Shown here piece by piece: positions 43,261-51,869 of a stretch of DNA of 64,000 bases (position 1 is its first letter; the number at the start of each line of letters is the position of its first letter). The stretch covers positions 124,001 through 188,000 of the forward strand of contig JANSYA010000003.1 in the NCBI GenBank assembly GCA_024742665.1, in the 5' to 3' direction. The DNA is from a bacterium. GTDB taxonomy: Bacteria > Spirochaetota > Leptospiria > Leptospirales > Leptonemataceae. The translations under genes and the position numbers were made by a program. A model generated the notes under the pieces. It searched no databases, was not told the origin of the DNA, and saw nothing but the letters and a program-made list of their open reading frames with translations.

Positions 43261-46200
43261 TCACTTGCTCCAATTAGGTGTTCGTGCAGAATATCCTGCA
43301 ATTCTTCTTTTGAGAGATCCGTAATCGCCTCTCGCAATTCTTCGTGTTCTTTCTGTTCGGCGTCTTTCTGAATCACAATTGCCGCGAGATCCACTACGGT
43401 TGGCGCGGTCCACATGCTTTGCAACGGCAGGTTTACGCTGAATTGCGAGTTAATATTGGCCAATATTTGAATGGCTATCAGTGACGTCCCCCCGAGTTCA
43501 AAGAAGTTGTTATGAATCCCGACTTTTTGCCCCAGATGTTCTTCCCATATATAGGCGAGGATGCCTTCCACCGGAGTTCTGGGTTCCACGAGATCCCCGC
43601 CGCTCCGATACAATTCAGAAATCGGAAATCTCAGCTCCAAATGATTGATTTCGCCGTCCGGTAACTGGGGCAGACTATCGAGCATCACGAAAATGACCGG
43701 CACCATATAGTACGGCATTCTATCTTTAAGATACGAACGCAACTGACTGACTGTCAATAGCTGGTTTTTCGTAAAATGCAGGAAAAACTTACTCAGCCGT
43801 TCTTCGTCCTCCGGCTCCGCTCGAAAGTCAAATCCGGCGCGGTCCCCTTCTCGCCAGGAAAGCGAAGTCTCCAGGGTGATTTTGTCAAAAATACCGGCCA
43901 GATGCAGGGTAATGTGCACTTTGCGACCAATCTTCCAGGCGGAGGGCACATCGATCAGCGTAACGCCGCTGCGGGAGATCTGTTCGGTGAGTAACTCCAC
44001 AACTGGCTCTTCGCCGGCTCGGGCGATAGCGTGCCGTCGCAGGGGCATCCTGAAATCGGAGTGGTCCTGCTCTGAAAGGGCCATTTCCTCCATCTCGATC
44101 ATATGTGCCAGGCTGACTTTCAGAAACGACCGATCTGGTTCTTTAATTTCATCAAATCGGATACCCGCGCGGGCCCCCTCCACCCAGGCGACAACGCCCG
44201 TCAGAGGCAGCTCCGTATCGGAACCGGGTAAAACCAGGGTAATCGTAACTCTGGTGCCTTTTTTCCAGTCCTCCGGAACGCCGGCCAGACTCAGACCGGA
44301 GAGAGACACATCCTGGGTTACCAGATTCACCCGGGGACCTCCCTCGGCCTGGATCCAGCATCGGACCAGAATCGTCAGTCGATCTACAATCCGGTCCGAG
44401 GCGATGTACGCCAGTAGTCCGTTGCCCCCCACTTCTGGATTATGCATGACCAGAGCCCGGTGAATGGCCGGGTGCGCTTCCAGGACGGACTGGATATCCG
44501 TCAGATTCACCCGGGCTCCGCCCAGAGTCAGATAATCTTCCGTAGTTCCGTGCAGTCGGATGTTGCCGTCATCATCGAAGGAAGCCCGGAATCCGGTCGG
44601 GATTCGCGCGGTATCATCCTCCGGGGCCACAGCGGGACCGCCGACGAAAAGTTCGGCCGTGACGCCGATCGCCGCCGGGGCGCCGCGCGGATCCATGATA
44701 TATACGCTCGTATTATCGATCGGTTTACCGGCGGGTAATTGGTACGGCAGATCCACGCTCAGATCTTCCAGCAGGTAACTCGCAATCAGCGGTTGTCTGA
44801 GGGAGCCGAAGCAATACCGCAACTGACAGCTGCGCAATTTCTCAAGCATCCTCACGACGTTCTGCGAAATGGACGCGCGCCCTCCGAACAAGACGATCTC
44901 ACGCATATGCACGGGAAGTACATCCTGCTCCTGCGCGACTTCCGCCAGCCCTTCCAGGCGATTATCCGTTAGAAACAAACGTTCGATTCGCAAATCCTTT
45001 AACCATTTGCTGAATACAAGATCGTTGATGCGGGCGATCAAAGGCGGCAACACCAGTGTCCCGCCGGAAGCAAGCGTCGAAAAAATCTCGAGAACGCTCA
45101 CGGGGTGGTTCATCGAAGCGTTTTGAAGGGTTTTCATGCCCAAATCAAGATTGGAAGTTCGTTGTTGCCAGAGCATACAGTTCGCGAAATACGCGTGCGT
45201 ATGTCGAACACCCATGGGCGTAACATTGTCCTCCGACGTATAAAAAACATGGCTGGCCTGCGCCGGATCGACCTTTTTTTGAATGTTGCGTTTACTGGAT
45301 CGCGATACGGCCGTCCAGTTCTTATCCAGGGCGACGATTCGCAGCTTCGATCCGCCTTTTCGGTGTAGGAAACGTTTTTCAAGATGCTTTTGAGTCAGCA
45401 GGAATCGCGCATTGGAATCGTTCAGAAAAATATTCAAGCGCGTGATAGAAAAATTCGGATCGAGAGGAACGCAAATCCCGCCGGCCTTCAAAACCGCCAG
45501 CATACTGACAATCATACCGATCGAACGGCTCATGCACAGGCCTACAGTTTCCCCCGCTTCCAGCTTCTGACTCTTTAAGTAGTTCGCCAGCTGATTCGCT
45601 TTTTCATTCAGTTCTTTATAAGTGATCCTTTTCTCTTCGTCCTGGAAAACGGCGGGGGCGCCGGGCACTTCCCTGACCTGGTTTTCAAAAAGCTCATGTA
45701 ATGTCGTCGCTTCGCCGGGAAGGGTCGTCGAATTCCATTCGGCCATGCTGGCCAGCTCCCCGTCGGAAACAGCCGCCAGAGAACTCAGGTGTTGCCCGTG
45801 CTTCTTGACCAGGGATCCCAGAATACTCAAAAAACGTTCGGACGATCTTTCAATAAAGTCCGCCCGGAAAAAGTCGTGACGATACTGAAACCTGGCGTGA
45901 ATTTTATCGCCTTCGATAATCACGTTCAGTGACAACTCGTACGGAATCTCTCCGGGCAAGATGTCGAGATGATACAGCGATAGATTTTCAAAGGCGTTGG
46001 TCGCCAGACGTTCGTCGACTTCGTGACCTTCAAACAGCACCTGAAAAATCGGAGACCGGGCCGCGAATCTCAAAGGCTTGAGTGTTTCCACGATTTTAGG
46101 AAAGGGCATCGCTCTGTGGGCTTCGCCTTCTTTTAATGCGTGTTTGATTCTACTGCTGAGATTCTTCAGAGTCGGATCGCCGGAAAGATCCACGCGAACC

Positions 46201-49200
46201 GGAATCACATTCCTGAAATTTCCCGCGACGCCTTCAAATCCAGAGTTTTGATTCGAAACGGGTACGCCTACAATCATATCCTCCTGACTGGTATACTGAT
46301 AGAGAAGCAGCGTGAAAGCGGTCAGGCAATCCTGCAGTAAGAGTTCCGTGGTACCGCTTTTTTTCTTTAACCCCTTTACGAGGTCCGGCGGTAAATCCAC
46401 ACGAAAGGTACCGCCCTGATAGTTACGACGGGGCGGCTGCGGCCCATTCAACGGAAAATCGAAGACCGGCAGCTCATCGTTCAGATCCTGCGACCATTCC
46501 GCCAGCAGCTTTTCGCTTTCGCCGCCGGCAAGGAACTCGTGCTCTTGCTCGATAAATTTCTGATAGTTCGTCTCCAGCGACGGCAGGTTGGCGACAGCGC
46601 CGTTTTTTTCCGCCTGAAACAATTCCAGCAACTCATACACCAATCGATTCAAGGCCGGTCGATCGCATAGAATCGAATGCGCCGTGATGACCAGGATATA
46701 AGCTTCCGATGATTGTACAAAGAGGCGAAAGCGAATCGGCGGCTTTTTATTGCCGAGATCGAATACAGTATGGACCTCTTTTTGAAGTAGATCATTCAGT
46801 TCACCCTGGTGTTCGAATCCGGAAACGCTTACCAATTCGAAGTCCGGCTGAACCTCATCATGCACAATCATGCGCACCACGCCGTCCTGACTTGCGAATC
46901 CTGAGCGTAAAATATCGTGCCGGGCGACCAGAGCCTCAACCGCCGTCTGAAAGACAACCGGCACGATTCCGGCGATAATTTGAGTCGCGAAATGTATATT
47001 GTACGCTGTCGTCTCGGGGCTCAGCTGCTGTAAAAACCACAATCCCTGTTGATGATACGCCGGCGCAAGTTCTAGCGATTGGGCTTTCGCCTCTCCGTCG
47101 GCGGCTTCCGGCTCGGGCAATAAATTCAGTAAGTCGCCGGAAAGTTGTTTAATCGTCGATCCGTCGAGTATCCTCTTTTTGGGCAGCTTAACGCTCAGAT
47201 CGGTCATGACGATCCGTTCGAGTTCGAGGGCCATAACGGAATCCGCCCCGGCCGCCTTGATGGATTTATCGCGATCAAGCTTAGACGGATCGATTCGAAG
47301 TATACGAGCGATCTTCGCCGTAACATACTCCAGTACAATCTCAAGTCGCTCTTCGCCGCCGGTCCGAAGGATCGCCTGAACGGGATCGTTCTCGGATTCG
47401 CCCCCGCTTTCCACTTCGGCGTCCGCCGGGATCGCGCTGAGCATCCGCGTATACAGTAATTTCTCTCGAGCGCCGGCTGTCTCGCGAAAGCGTCGCCAGT
47501 CGACCGGCAATACCAGACTCTGCGCGTGATCTGATCCCAGCAACAATTCCAGGGCACGAATGGCGTCGTCCGGACGAAAGCCTCCAATCCCGCGGTTGCG
47601 GAGTTTTTTCTTGAGGCCGCGGCCGTCATCCGTACTCGCGAATTCGGTTTCATCCCAAAAACCCCAATTCACGCTGATTACAAGTTCGCCTCGACTGCGA
47701 CCTAAAATCGCCAGCGTATCCAGTAGAGAATTCGCGGCCGGATAGGTGCCTGCGAATTCCGCAAAGTCTTCTACGATCGAAGCGGCCGAAGAAAAATACA
47801 CCTGAAAATCGAGAGTCGATCGATCGATGCGTTCGTTCAGCAGCCAGGCGCCCTGCGCTTTGACCTTCATCGAATTATTTATTTTTTCGATCGGAAAGAC
47901 CGCCAGGGGTTCGGAGCCGAGCACCGCGGCGGCGTGAATCACTCCACGCACTGGAAACAATCCATCTTGTTTGAGTTTGTCCAGCAAACCCTGAATCGGT
48001 TCGCCCTCCGCCATATCGCAGGCGTCAAATATTACGTTCGCGCCCAGCGCTTCCAGCTCACGGACACCTTTGATCCGATCGATAATCGTAGAGCTTTCGT
48101 GCTCCAGATCCCAGTCTTTCCTCGGCGGCAGCGGGGTCCGAACCGGCAGCACGAGATTTCGCGCGCCCTTCTCGATCATCCATCTTGCCACCAGGATACC
48201 GATGCTGCCCAGGCCGCCGGTGATAATATAACAACCGTCCGGGTGTAACTCCGGGATTTTACCGTTGCCCGGCGATACTCCGGCCGGATTCAATCGGGCT
48301 ACGTACCGCTTCCCCGAGCGAAATGCCACCTGACTTTCAGCGTCGTTGCTCAGGGTTTCTTTTACGAAGAGCTCAGAGGATACGTCGCCGTCCGGGTTCA
48401 GGTCCACCAGGCCGCCGAACAGCTCCGGGTTCTCGCGCGCAAGCGTACGTCCAAGACCCCAAACGGAACCCTGTGCGGCCGATACCGTCTCCCGCGCGGG
48501 CTCGATCGATTGACTGCCTCGCGTCGCAATCCAGATCTTTGGCTGGATGCCGGCCCCGCTGAATACCTGAACCGCGCCCAGAATGGACGCAATGTCTTTC
48601 AGGTATTCCCGTTCCAGACTTTCTACGTTCAACTCTTCGTTATCGGGAGCGTCCAGACTCCACAGGTGTACCGCCAGGCGAATGGGACCGACGTTGGTGT
48701 CGGTCAATTCCGATAAAACTCGTTCCAGATCTTCCGGGGAATCGGGACGAATCTGATACATATGGGTATCGAGAATTTCGAAGCTTTCCCCCGGAAGCAG
48801 ACTGACCACGGCCTGTCCGTAGTCGGCGTACAGCCTCTCCAGTGAAGCCGCGACTCCGCGCGAATCGGCGAAAACCAGAACCACACCCTTGTCGGGCACG
48901 GCCATGCCCTGTAGTTTCGGATTATCCAGATGTTCCCATTGAATTGAGTAGAGCCAGTCAGCCGGGTCCGTCGGCAAATTCAACTCAGCCCCCGACGGGG
49001 CCCCTGAGGAGACCGACGTGATTGTATTGCTCGGATCGGCAGTCACCCAGTAACGCTCACGCTGCCACGGATACGAAGGCACGCGAACCGCATTCCCGGG
49101 CTCCGGGTACTGAAGATGAAAATCCACCGGATACCCGCAGTCGTGTAAAGCCCCCAGGGTACCGAGCAGAACCGGCATCTTTTCTTCGTCACGGTGCAAG

Positions 49201-51815
49201 GAATGTAAAACGGCTGCAGTCGCAGCCGGGGAATCGCCGGCGGCCGCCTGTACGCATTGTTTGACCGAGCCGGACAAAGCGGGGTGCGGAGCGATCTCAA
49301 GAAAGATATTGTGATCCGATTTCAATAGCGCCCCGATCGCATCGGCGAAAAGCACGGGTTGTCGGATATTTTCAGCCCAGTAGGCGGCGCCCAGCTCTTC
49401 GCCTGGAATGATCTTCGCATGAACTGTCGAAACGAAATCATATTCAGTAGCTCGCGGCTGGATGCCCGCCAGGGCCGCGCGAAATTCGTCTTGAATCTCC
49501 GCCATCTGCGGACTGTGCGAAGCGAAATCGACCGATTCGAGCACTTTGCAGAATACGTCTTTCGCTTCCATTTCTGCGACGACGTCCCGCAAGGCCTGCG
49601 TATCACCCGACAAAACCGTATTGCCGGGACTATTCACCGCCGCGATCGAAAGCAATTCCTCCCGCCCCTGCAGATAAACTTCGCACTCCGCCTGAGGCAA
49701 ATCGATGAACGCCATTTTACCTTTGCCGGTCAGAGTCTGAATCAGGCGGCCTCGATGATAGATCACGCACATGGCGTCTTCCAGGCTCAGAGCTCCCGCC
49801 ATATACGCGGCCGGAACCTCACCCATACTATGACCGACGACCGCGTGTGGTTCTACGCCCCAGGCTTTCCATTGCTCAAACAATGAAATCTGCACCGCAC
49901 ACAGGCCCGGCTGAGTGAACTCGGTCAGCGTCATCCGGGAATTCGTTTCGTCCGCCGACAGCTGGTCCAACAAGGACCAGTCCGCGAACTGACCGAGGGC
50001 TGCATCGCAACGTTCCAGAGTCTCGCGAAACACGGGCGCCCGGGCGATCAGGTCGGGATCCAGCGGCCAGAATTTCGGACCCTGCCCGGAAGCGACCATC
50101 ACAAGCTTCGCTTCGCGCTCTCCGACTTCGGCCTGGTACATTCCAGGGCGCTCTTCATCTTTAACAAAGGCGCTGAGCTGCTCGCTCCACTCTTCATAAG
50201 AACGAACGACAAAAGAGGCGCGATGCTGGAAATGCGAAGATCGATGCGTCAATTGGGCCGCCAGATCATAGAGCGGCGACCGGGAAAGGCCCTGGTCCAG
50301 AGCGCCAAGGTACGACTGCGCGACATCCTGCAAAGCGGCGGAACTACGCGCCGACAGCGGTAATACAAAATAACCCGACTCCGGCGCTTCCGGAGTCGCC
50401 AGGGCCTCCGCCGGAGGCGCCGACTCCAGAATCACATGGGCGTTCGTCCCGCTGATTCCAAACGAACTGACTCCCGCCACCCGCGGACGGTCCGGCGCAC
50501 CGTACGGCCATGGTTGCATCTTTTCGGTAATCACCCGGGCCGGAATGTCATCGAGAGAAATATTGGGGTTCAATTCTCGCAGATGAAGATTGGGCGGAAT
50601 TTCTCCGTGCTGTAGACACAACAGGGTTTTAATAAAACCGGCGATGCCCGCGGCCGATTCGAGATGGCCGAAATTGGTCTTCACCGAACCGAGCACGAGA
50701 GGCTGGTCCGCAGGACGGTCCTCCCCGTAGACCGCGGAAATGGATCCGACTTCGATTGGGTCTCCCAGAGAAGTACCCGTTCCGTGACACTCAAGATAGG
50801 CCAGGTCCAGGGGATCAATCGCCGCGTTTTGAATCGCTTCCCGAAACAGCTTCTGCTGCGAAGGACCGTTGGGGACGGTCAGGCCGCTGGCCGGTCCATC
50901 GTGATTCACCGCGGAACCGCGAATCAGTCCCAGGATTTTATCGCCGTCGCGAACCGCGTCGGAATAGCGTTTCAAAACCACCATTCCGCAGCCTTCGCCA
51001 GGGACGTAGCCATTCGCGCCCGCATCGAAGGTTCGGCAACGGGCGTCCGGCGAAAGCATCTGGGCCTGGCAACGGATGATATAGGCGTCGGGAATAACGA
51101 AGAGGTTGACTCCGCCGGCCAGCGCCATTTCACATTCGCGATTTCTGAGACTGTTGATTGCGAGATGCAGGGTGACGAGAGAAGACGAACACGCCGTATC
51201 CACCGGGAGGTTCGGTCCCAGTAAACCGAGAATAAACGAGATCCGCCCCGCCGCGACACTGAAGGCGCTCCCGGTTCCCGTGTACAAATCGTACACATCG
51301 GCGCTGGAATATTTCATTTGAAGCTGCAAATAGTCGTTGTTCATGATCCCGACGAATAACCCGGTTTGCGAACCTTTCAAACTTTCCAGAGGAACGCCCG
51401 CGTCCGCCAGAGCTTCGACCGAAACTTCCAGTAATAGACTTTGCTGAGGATCGAGCCCTTCCGCCTCGCGCGGCGCGATTCCGAAAAAATTCGCATCGAT
51501 GCCGTCGATATGCTCAAGGAAACCGCCTTCCCGAATGTACATCTTTCCCCGGGCCGGCTCCGGATCATAAAAGGCGTCGGCGTCCCAGCGGTCGGAAGGT
51601 ATCTGGCGTACGGCGTCGACGCCGTTTTTAAGCAGCTCCCAATATTTTTCCGGGGTATCCACTCCGCCCGGAAAGCGACAGCCCATGCCGATCACGGCGA
51701 TGGGTTCGATTTTTTCCTGTTCGAGTTGCTCGACTTTTTTCAGTGCTTTGGTGATTTCGAAATAAGCGCGTTTTACCGGCGAAAGGTTTTTGAGACGCTC
51801 TGACATATTATCCAT
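43257..51815 (-). CDS. Hybrid PKS-NRPS megasynthase: KS-AT-KR-ACP-C*-A*(PilZ-PilZ)-PCP
   Basis: About 2850 residues. KS (DNA 51700-50430) with DTACSSS, HGTGTSLGDP and NFGHLESAAG; AT (about 50115-49260) with GHSMGE and VDFASHS; no DH; KR (48240-47640) with TGGLGSIG and YPAANS; ACP (47330-47130) with GADSVMAL. Then an NRPS-like module: C domain (about 47070-45720) with HSILCDR instead of HHxxxDG; adenylation domain (about 45700-44410 plus 43740-43630) without its catalytic motifs; two PilZ domains between (44410-43775); and an intact carrier FFELGGTSL (43580-43370). The C-terminus carries a docking-like LSKEELQDILHEHL but no thioesterase. The start is uncertain: TTG 51842, ATG 51815 or ATG 51806; the last would begin MSER, like the sister synthases. 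It takes the chain from the synthase encoded just upstream. Confidence 0.9.
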   Translation of the reverse strand: MDNMSERLKNLSPVKRAYFEITKALKKVEQLEQEKIEPIAVIGMGCRFPGGVDTPEKYWELLKNGVDAVRQIPSDRWDADAFYDPEPARGKMYIREGGFLEHIDGIDANFFGIAPREAEGLDPQQSLLLEVSVEALADAGVPLESLKGSQTGLFVGIMNNDYLQLQMKYSSADVYDLYTGTGSAFSVAAGRISFILGLLGPNLPVDTACSSSLVTLHLAINSLRNRECEMALAGGVNLFVIPDAYIIRCQAQMLSPDARCRTFDAGANGYVPGEGCGMVVLKRYSDAVRDGDKILGLIRGSAVNHDGPASGLTVPNGPSQQKLFREAIQNAAIDPLDLAYLECHGTGTSLGDPIEVGSISAVYGEDRPADQPLVLGSVKTNFGHLESAAGIAGFIKTLLCLQHGEIPPNLHLRELNPNISLDDIPARVITEKMQPWPYGAPDRPRVAGVSSFGISGTNAHVILESAPPAEALATPEAPESGYFVLPLSARSSAALQDVAQSYLGALDQGLSRSPLYDLAAQLTHRSSHFQHRASFVVRSYEEWSEQLSAFVKDEERPGMYQAEVGEREAKLVMVASGQGPKFWPLDPDLIARAPVFRETLERCDAALGQFADWSLLDQLSADETNSRMTLTEFTQPGLCAVQISLFEQWKAWGVEPHAVVGHSMGEVPAAYMAGALSLEDAMCVIYHRGRLIQTLTGKGKMAFIDLPQAECEVYLQGREELLSIAAVNSPGNTVLSGDTQALRDVVAEMEAKDVFCKVLESVDFASHSPQMAEIQDEFRAALAGIQPRATEYDFVSTVHAKIIPGEELGAAYWAENIRQPVLFADAIGALLKSDHNIFLEIAPHPALSGSVKQCVQAAAGDSPAATAAVLHSLHRDEEKMPVLLGTLGALHDCGYPVDFHLQYPEPGNAVRVPSYPWQRERYWVTADPSNTITSVSSGAPSGAELNLPTDPADWLYSIQWEHLDNPKLQGMAVPDKGVVLVFADSRGVAASLERLYADYGQAVVSLLPGESFEILDTHMYQIRPDSPEDLERVLSELTDTNVGPIRLAVHLWSLDAPDNEELNVESLEREYLKDIASILGAVQVFSGAGIQPKIWIATRGSQSIEPARETVSAAQGSVWGLGRTLARENPELFGGLVDLNPDGDVSSELFVKETLSNDAESQVAFRSGKRYVARLNPAGVSPGNGKIPELHPDGCYIITGGLGSIGILVARWMIEKGARNLVLPVRTPLPPRKDWDLEHESSTIIDRIKGVRELEALGANVIFDACDMAEGEPIQGLLDKLKQDGLFPVRGVIHAAAVLGSEPLAVFPIEKINNSMKVKAQGAWLLNERIDRSTLDFQVYFSSAASIVEDFAEFAGTYPAANSLLDTLAILGRSRGELVISVNWGFWDETEFASTDDGRGLKKKLRNRGIGGFRPDDAIRALELLLGSDHAQSLVLPVDWRRFRETAGAREKLLYTRMLSAIPADAEVESGGESENDPVQAILRTGGEERLEIVLEYVTAKIARILRIDPSKLDRDKSIKAAGADSVMALELERIVMTDLSVKLPKKRILDGSTIKQLSGDLLNLLPEPEAADGEAKAQSLELAPAYHQQGLWFLQQLSPETTAYNIHFATQIIAGIVPVVFQTAVEALVARHDILRSGFASQDGVVRMIVHDEVQPDFELVSVSGFEHQGELNDLLQKEVHTVFDLGNKKPPIRFRLFVQSSEAYILVITAHSILCDRPALNRLVYELLELFQAEKNGAVANLPSLETNYQKFIEQEHEFLAGGESEKLLAEWSQDLNDELPVFDFPLNGPQPPRRNYQGGTFRVDLPPDLVKGLKKKSGTTELLLQDCLTAFTLLLYQYTSQEDMIVGVPVSNQNSGFEGVAGNFRNVIPVRVDLSGDPTLKNLSSRIKHALKEGEAHRAMPFPKIVETLKPLRFAARSPIFQVLFEGHEVDERLATNAFENLSLYHLDILPGEIPYELSLNVIIEGDKIHARFQYRHDFFRADFIERSSERFLSILGSLVKKHGQHLSSLAAVSDGELASMAEWNSTTLPGEATTLHELFENQVREVPGAPAVFQDEEKRITYKELNEKANQLANYLKSQKLEAGETVGLCMSRSIGMIVSMLAVLKAGGICVPLDPNFSITRLNIFLNDSNARFLLTQKHLEKRFLHRKGGSKLRIVALDKNWTAVSRSSKRNIQKKVDPAQASHVFYTSEDNVTPMGVRHTHAYFANCMLWQQRTSNLDLGMKTLQNASMNHPVSVLEIFSTLASGGTLVLPPLIARINDLVFSKWLKDLRIERLFLTDNRLEGLAEVAQEQDVLPVHMREIVLFGGRASISQNVVRMLEKLRSCQLRYCFGSLRQPLIASYLLEDLSVDLPYQLPAGKPIDNTSVYIMDPRGAPAAIGVTAELFVGGPAVAPEDDTARIPTGFRASFDDDGNIRLHGTTEDYLTLGGARVNLTDIQSVLEAHPAIHRALVMHNPEVGGNGLLAYIASDRIVDRLTILVRCWIQAEGGPRVNLVTQDVSLSGLSLAGVPEDWKKGTRVTITLVLPGSDTELPLTGVVAWVEGARAGIRFDEIKEPDRSFLKVSLAHMIEMEEMALSEQDHSDFRMPLRRHAIARAGEEPVVELLTEQISRSGVTLIDVPSAWKIGRKVHITLHLAGIFDKITLETSLSWREGDRAGFDFRAEPEDEERLSKFFLHFTKNQLLTVSQLRSYLKDRMPYYMVPVIFVMLDSLPQLPDGEINHLELRFPISELYRSGGDLVEPRTPVEGILAYIWEEHLGQKVGIHNNFFELGGTSLIAIQILANINSQFSVNLPLQSMWTAPTVVDLAAIVIQKDAEQKEHEELREAITDLSKEELQDILHEHLIGASE
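43775..44410 (-). other. Tandem PilZ domains inserted in a dead adenylation domain
   Basis: First PilZ (44410 to about 44092): RIVDR, then 22 residues, then DVSLSG, then GVVAWVEGARAGIRF; this is the complete RxxxR...DxSxxG c-di-GMP signature. Second PilZ (about 44055-43775): RMPLR, then 18 residues, then QISRSG, then SLSWREGDRAGFDF; the Asp of DxSxxG is Gln. The pair sits between adenylation motif A8 (LGGARVNLTDIQ) and A9 (MPYYMVPVIFV), the hinge site where methyltransferase and other domains interrupt some adenylation domains. Confidence 0.85.
44411..45700 (-). other. Pseudo-adenylation domain (large subdomain)
   Basis: The fold is recognisable (ITYKELNEKANQLANYL, MLAVLKAGGICVPLDPN), but the ATP loop YTSGSTGxPKG is YTSEDNVTPMG, YGPTE is FGSLRQ, the ribose-binding TGD is TGF, and in the small subdomain (about 43640) the catalytic Lys of NGKVDR is lost (DGEINH). 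It should not activate an amino acid. Confidence 0.85.
45720..47070 (-). other. Degenerate condensation domain
   Basis: The condensation fold is complete (YHQQGLWFLQQL at the start, later PVSNQNSGFEGVAGNFRN), but the catalytic motif reads AHSILCDRP. The second His and the final Gly of HHxxxDG are Ser and Arg. Amide bond formation is unlikely; a binding or gating role is possible. Confidence 0.8.
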
Positions 51816-51869
51816 AATTCGTATCCAATTACCCGGGAACAATTTTAGTAAGCCGCATGTGAGTGCGAA

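Noticed and set aside
43876..44463. Antisense frame of 195 codons across the PilZ insert
   Set aside because: Ser/Arg-rich shadow of the megasynthase coding strand; no initiation signal or domain.
44411..45700. Active amino-acid-selecting adenylation domain
   Set aside because: The ATP-binding loop, the TGD Asp, the YGPTE block and the catalytic Lys are all replaced, so no substrate prediction is meaningful.
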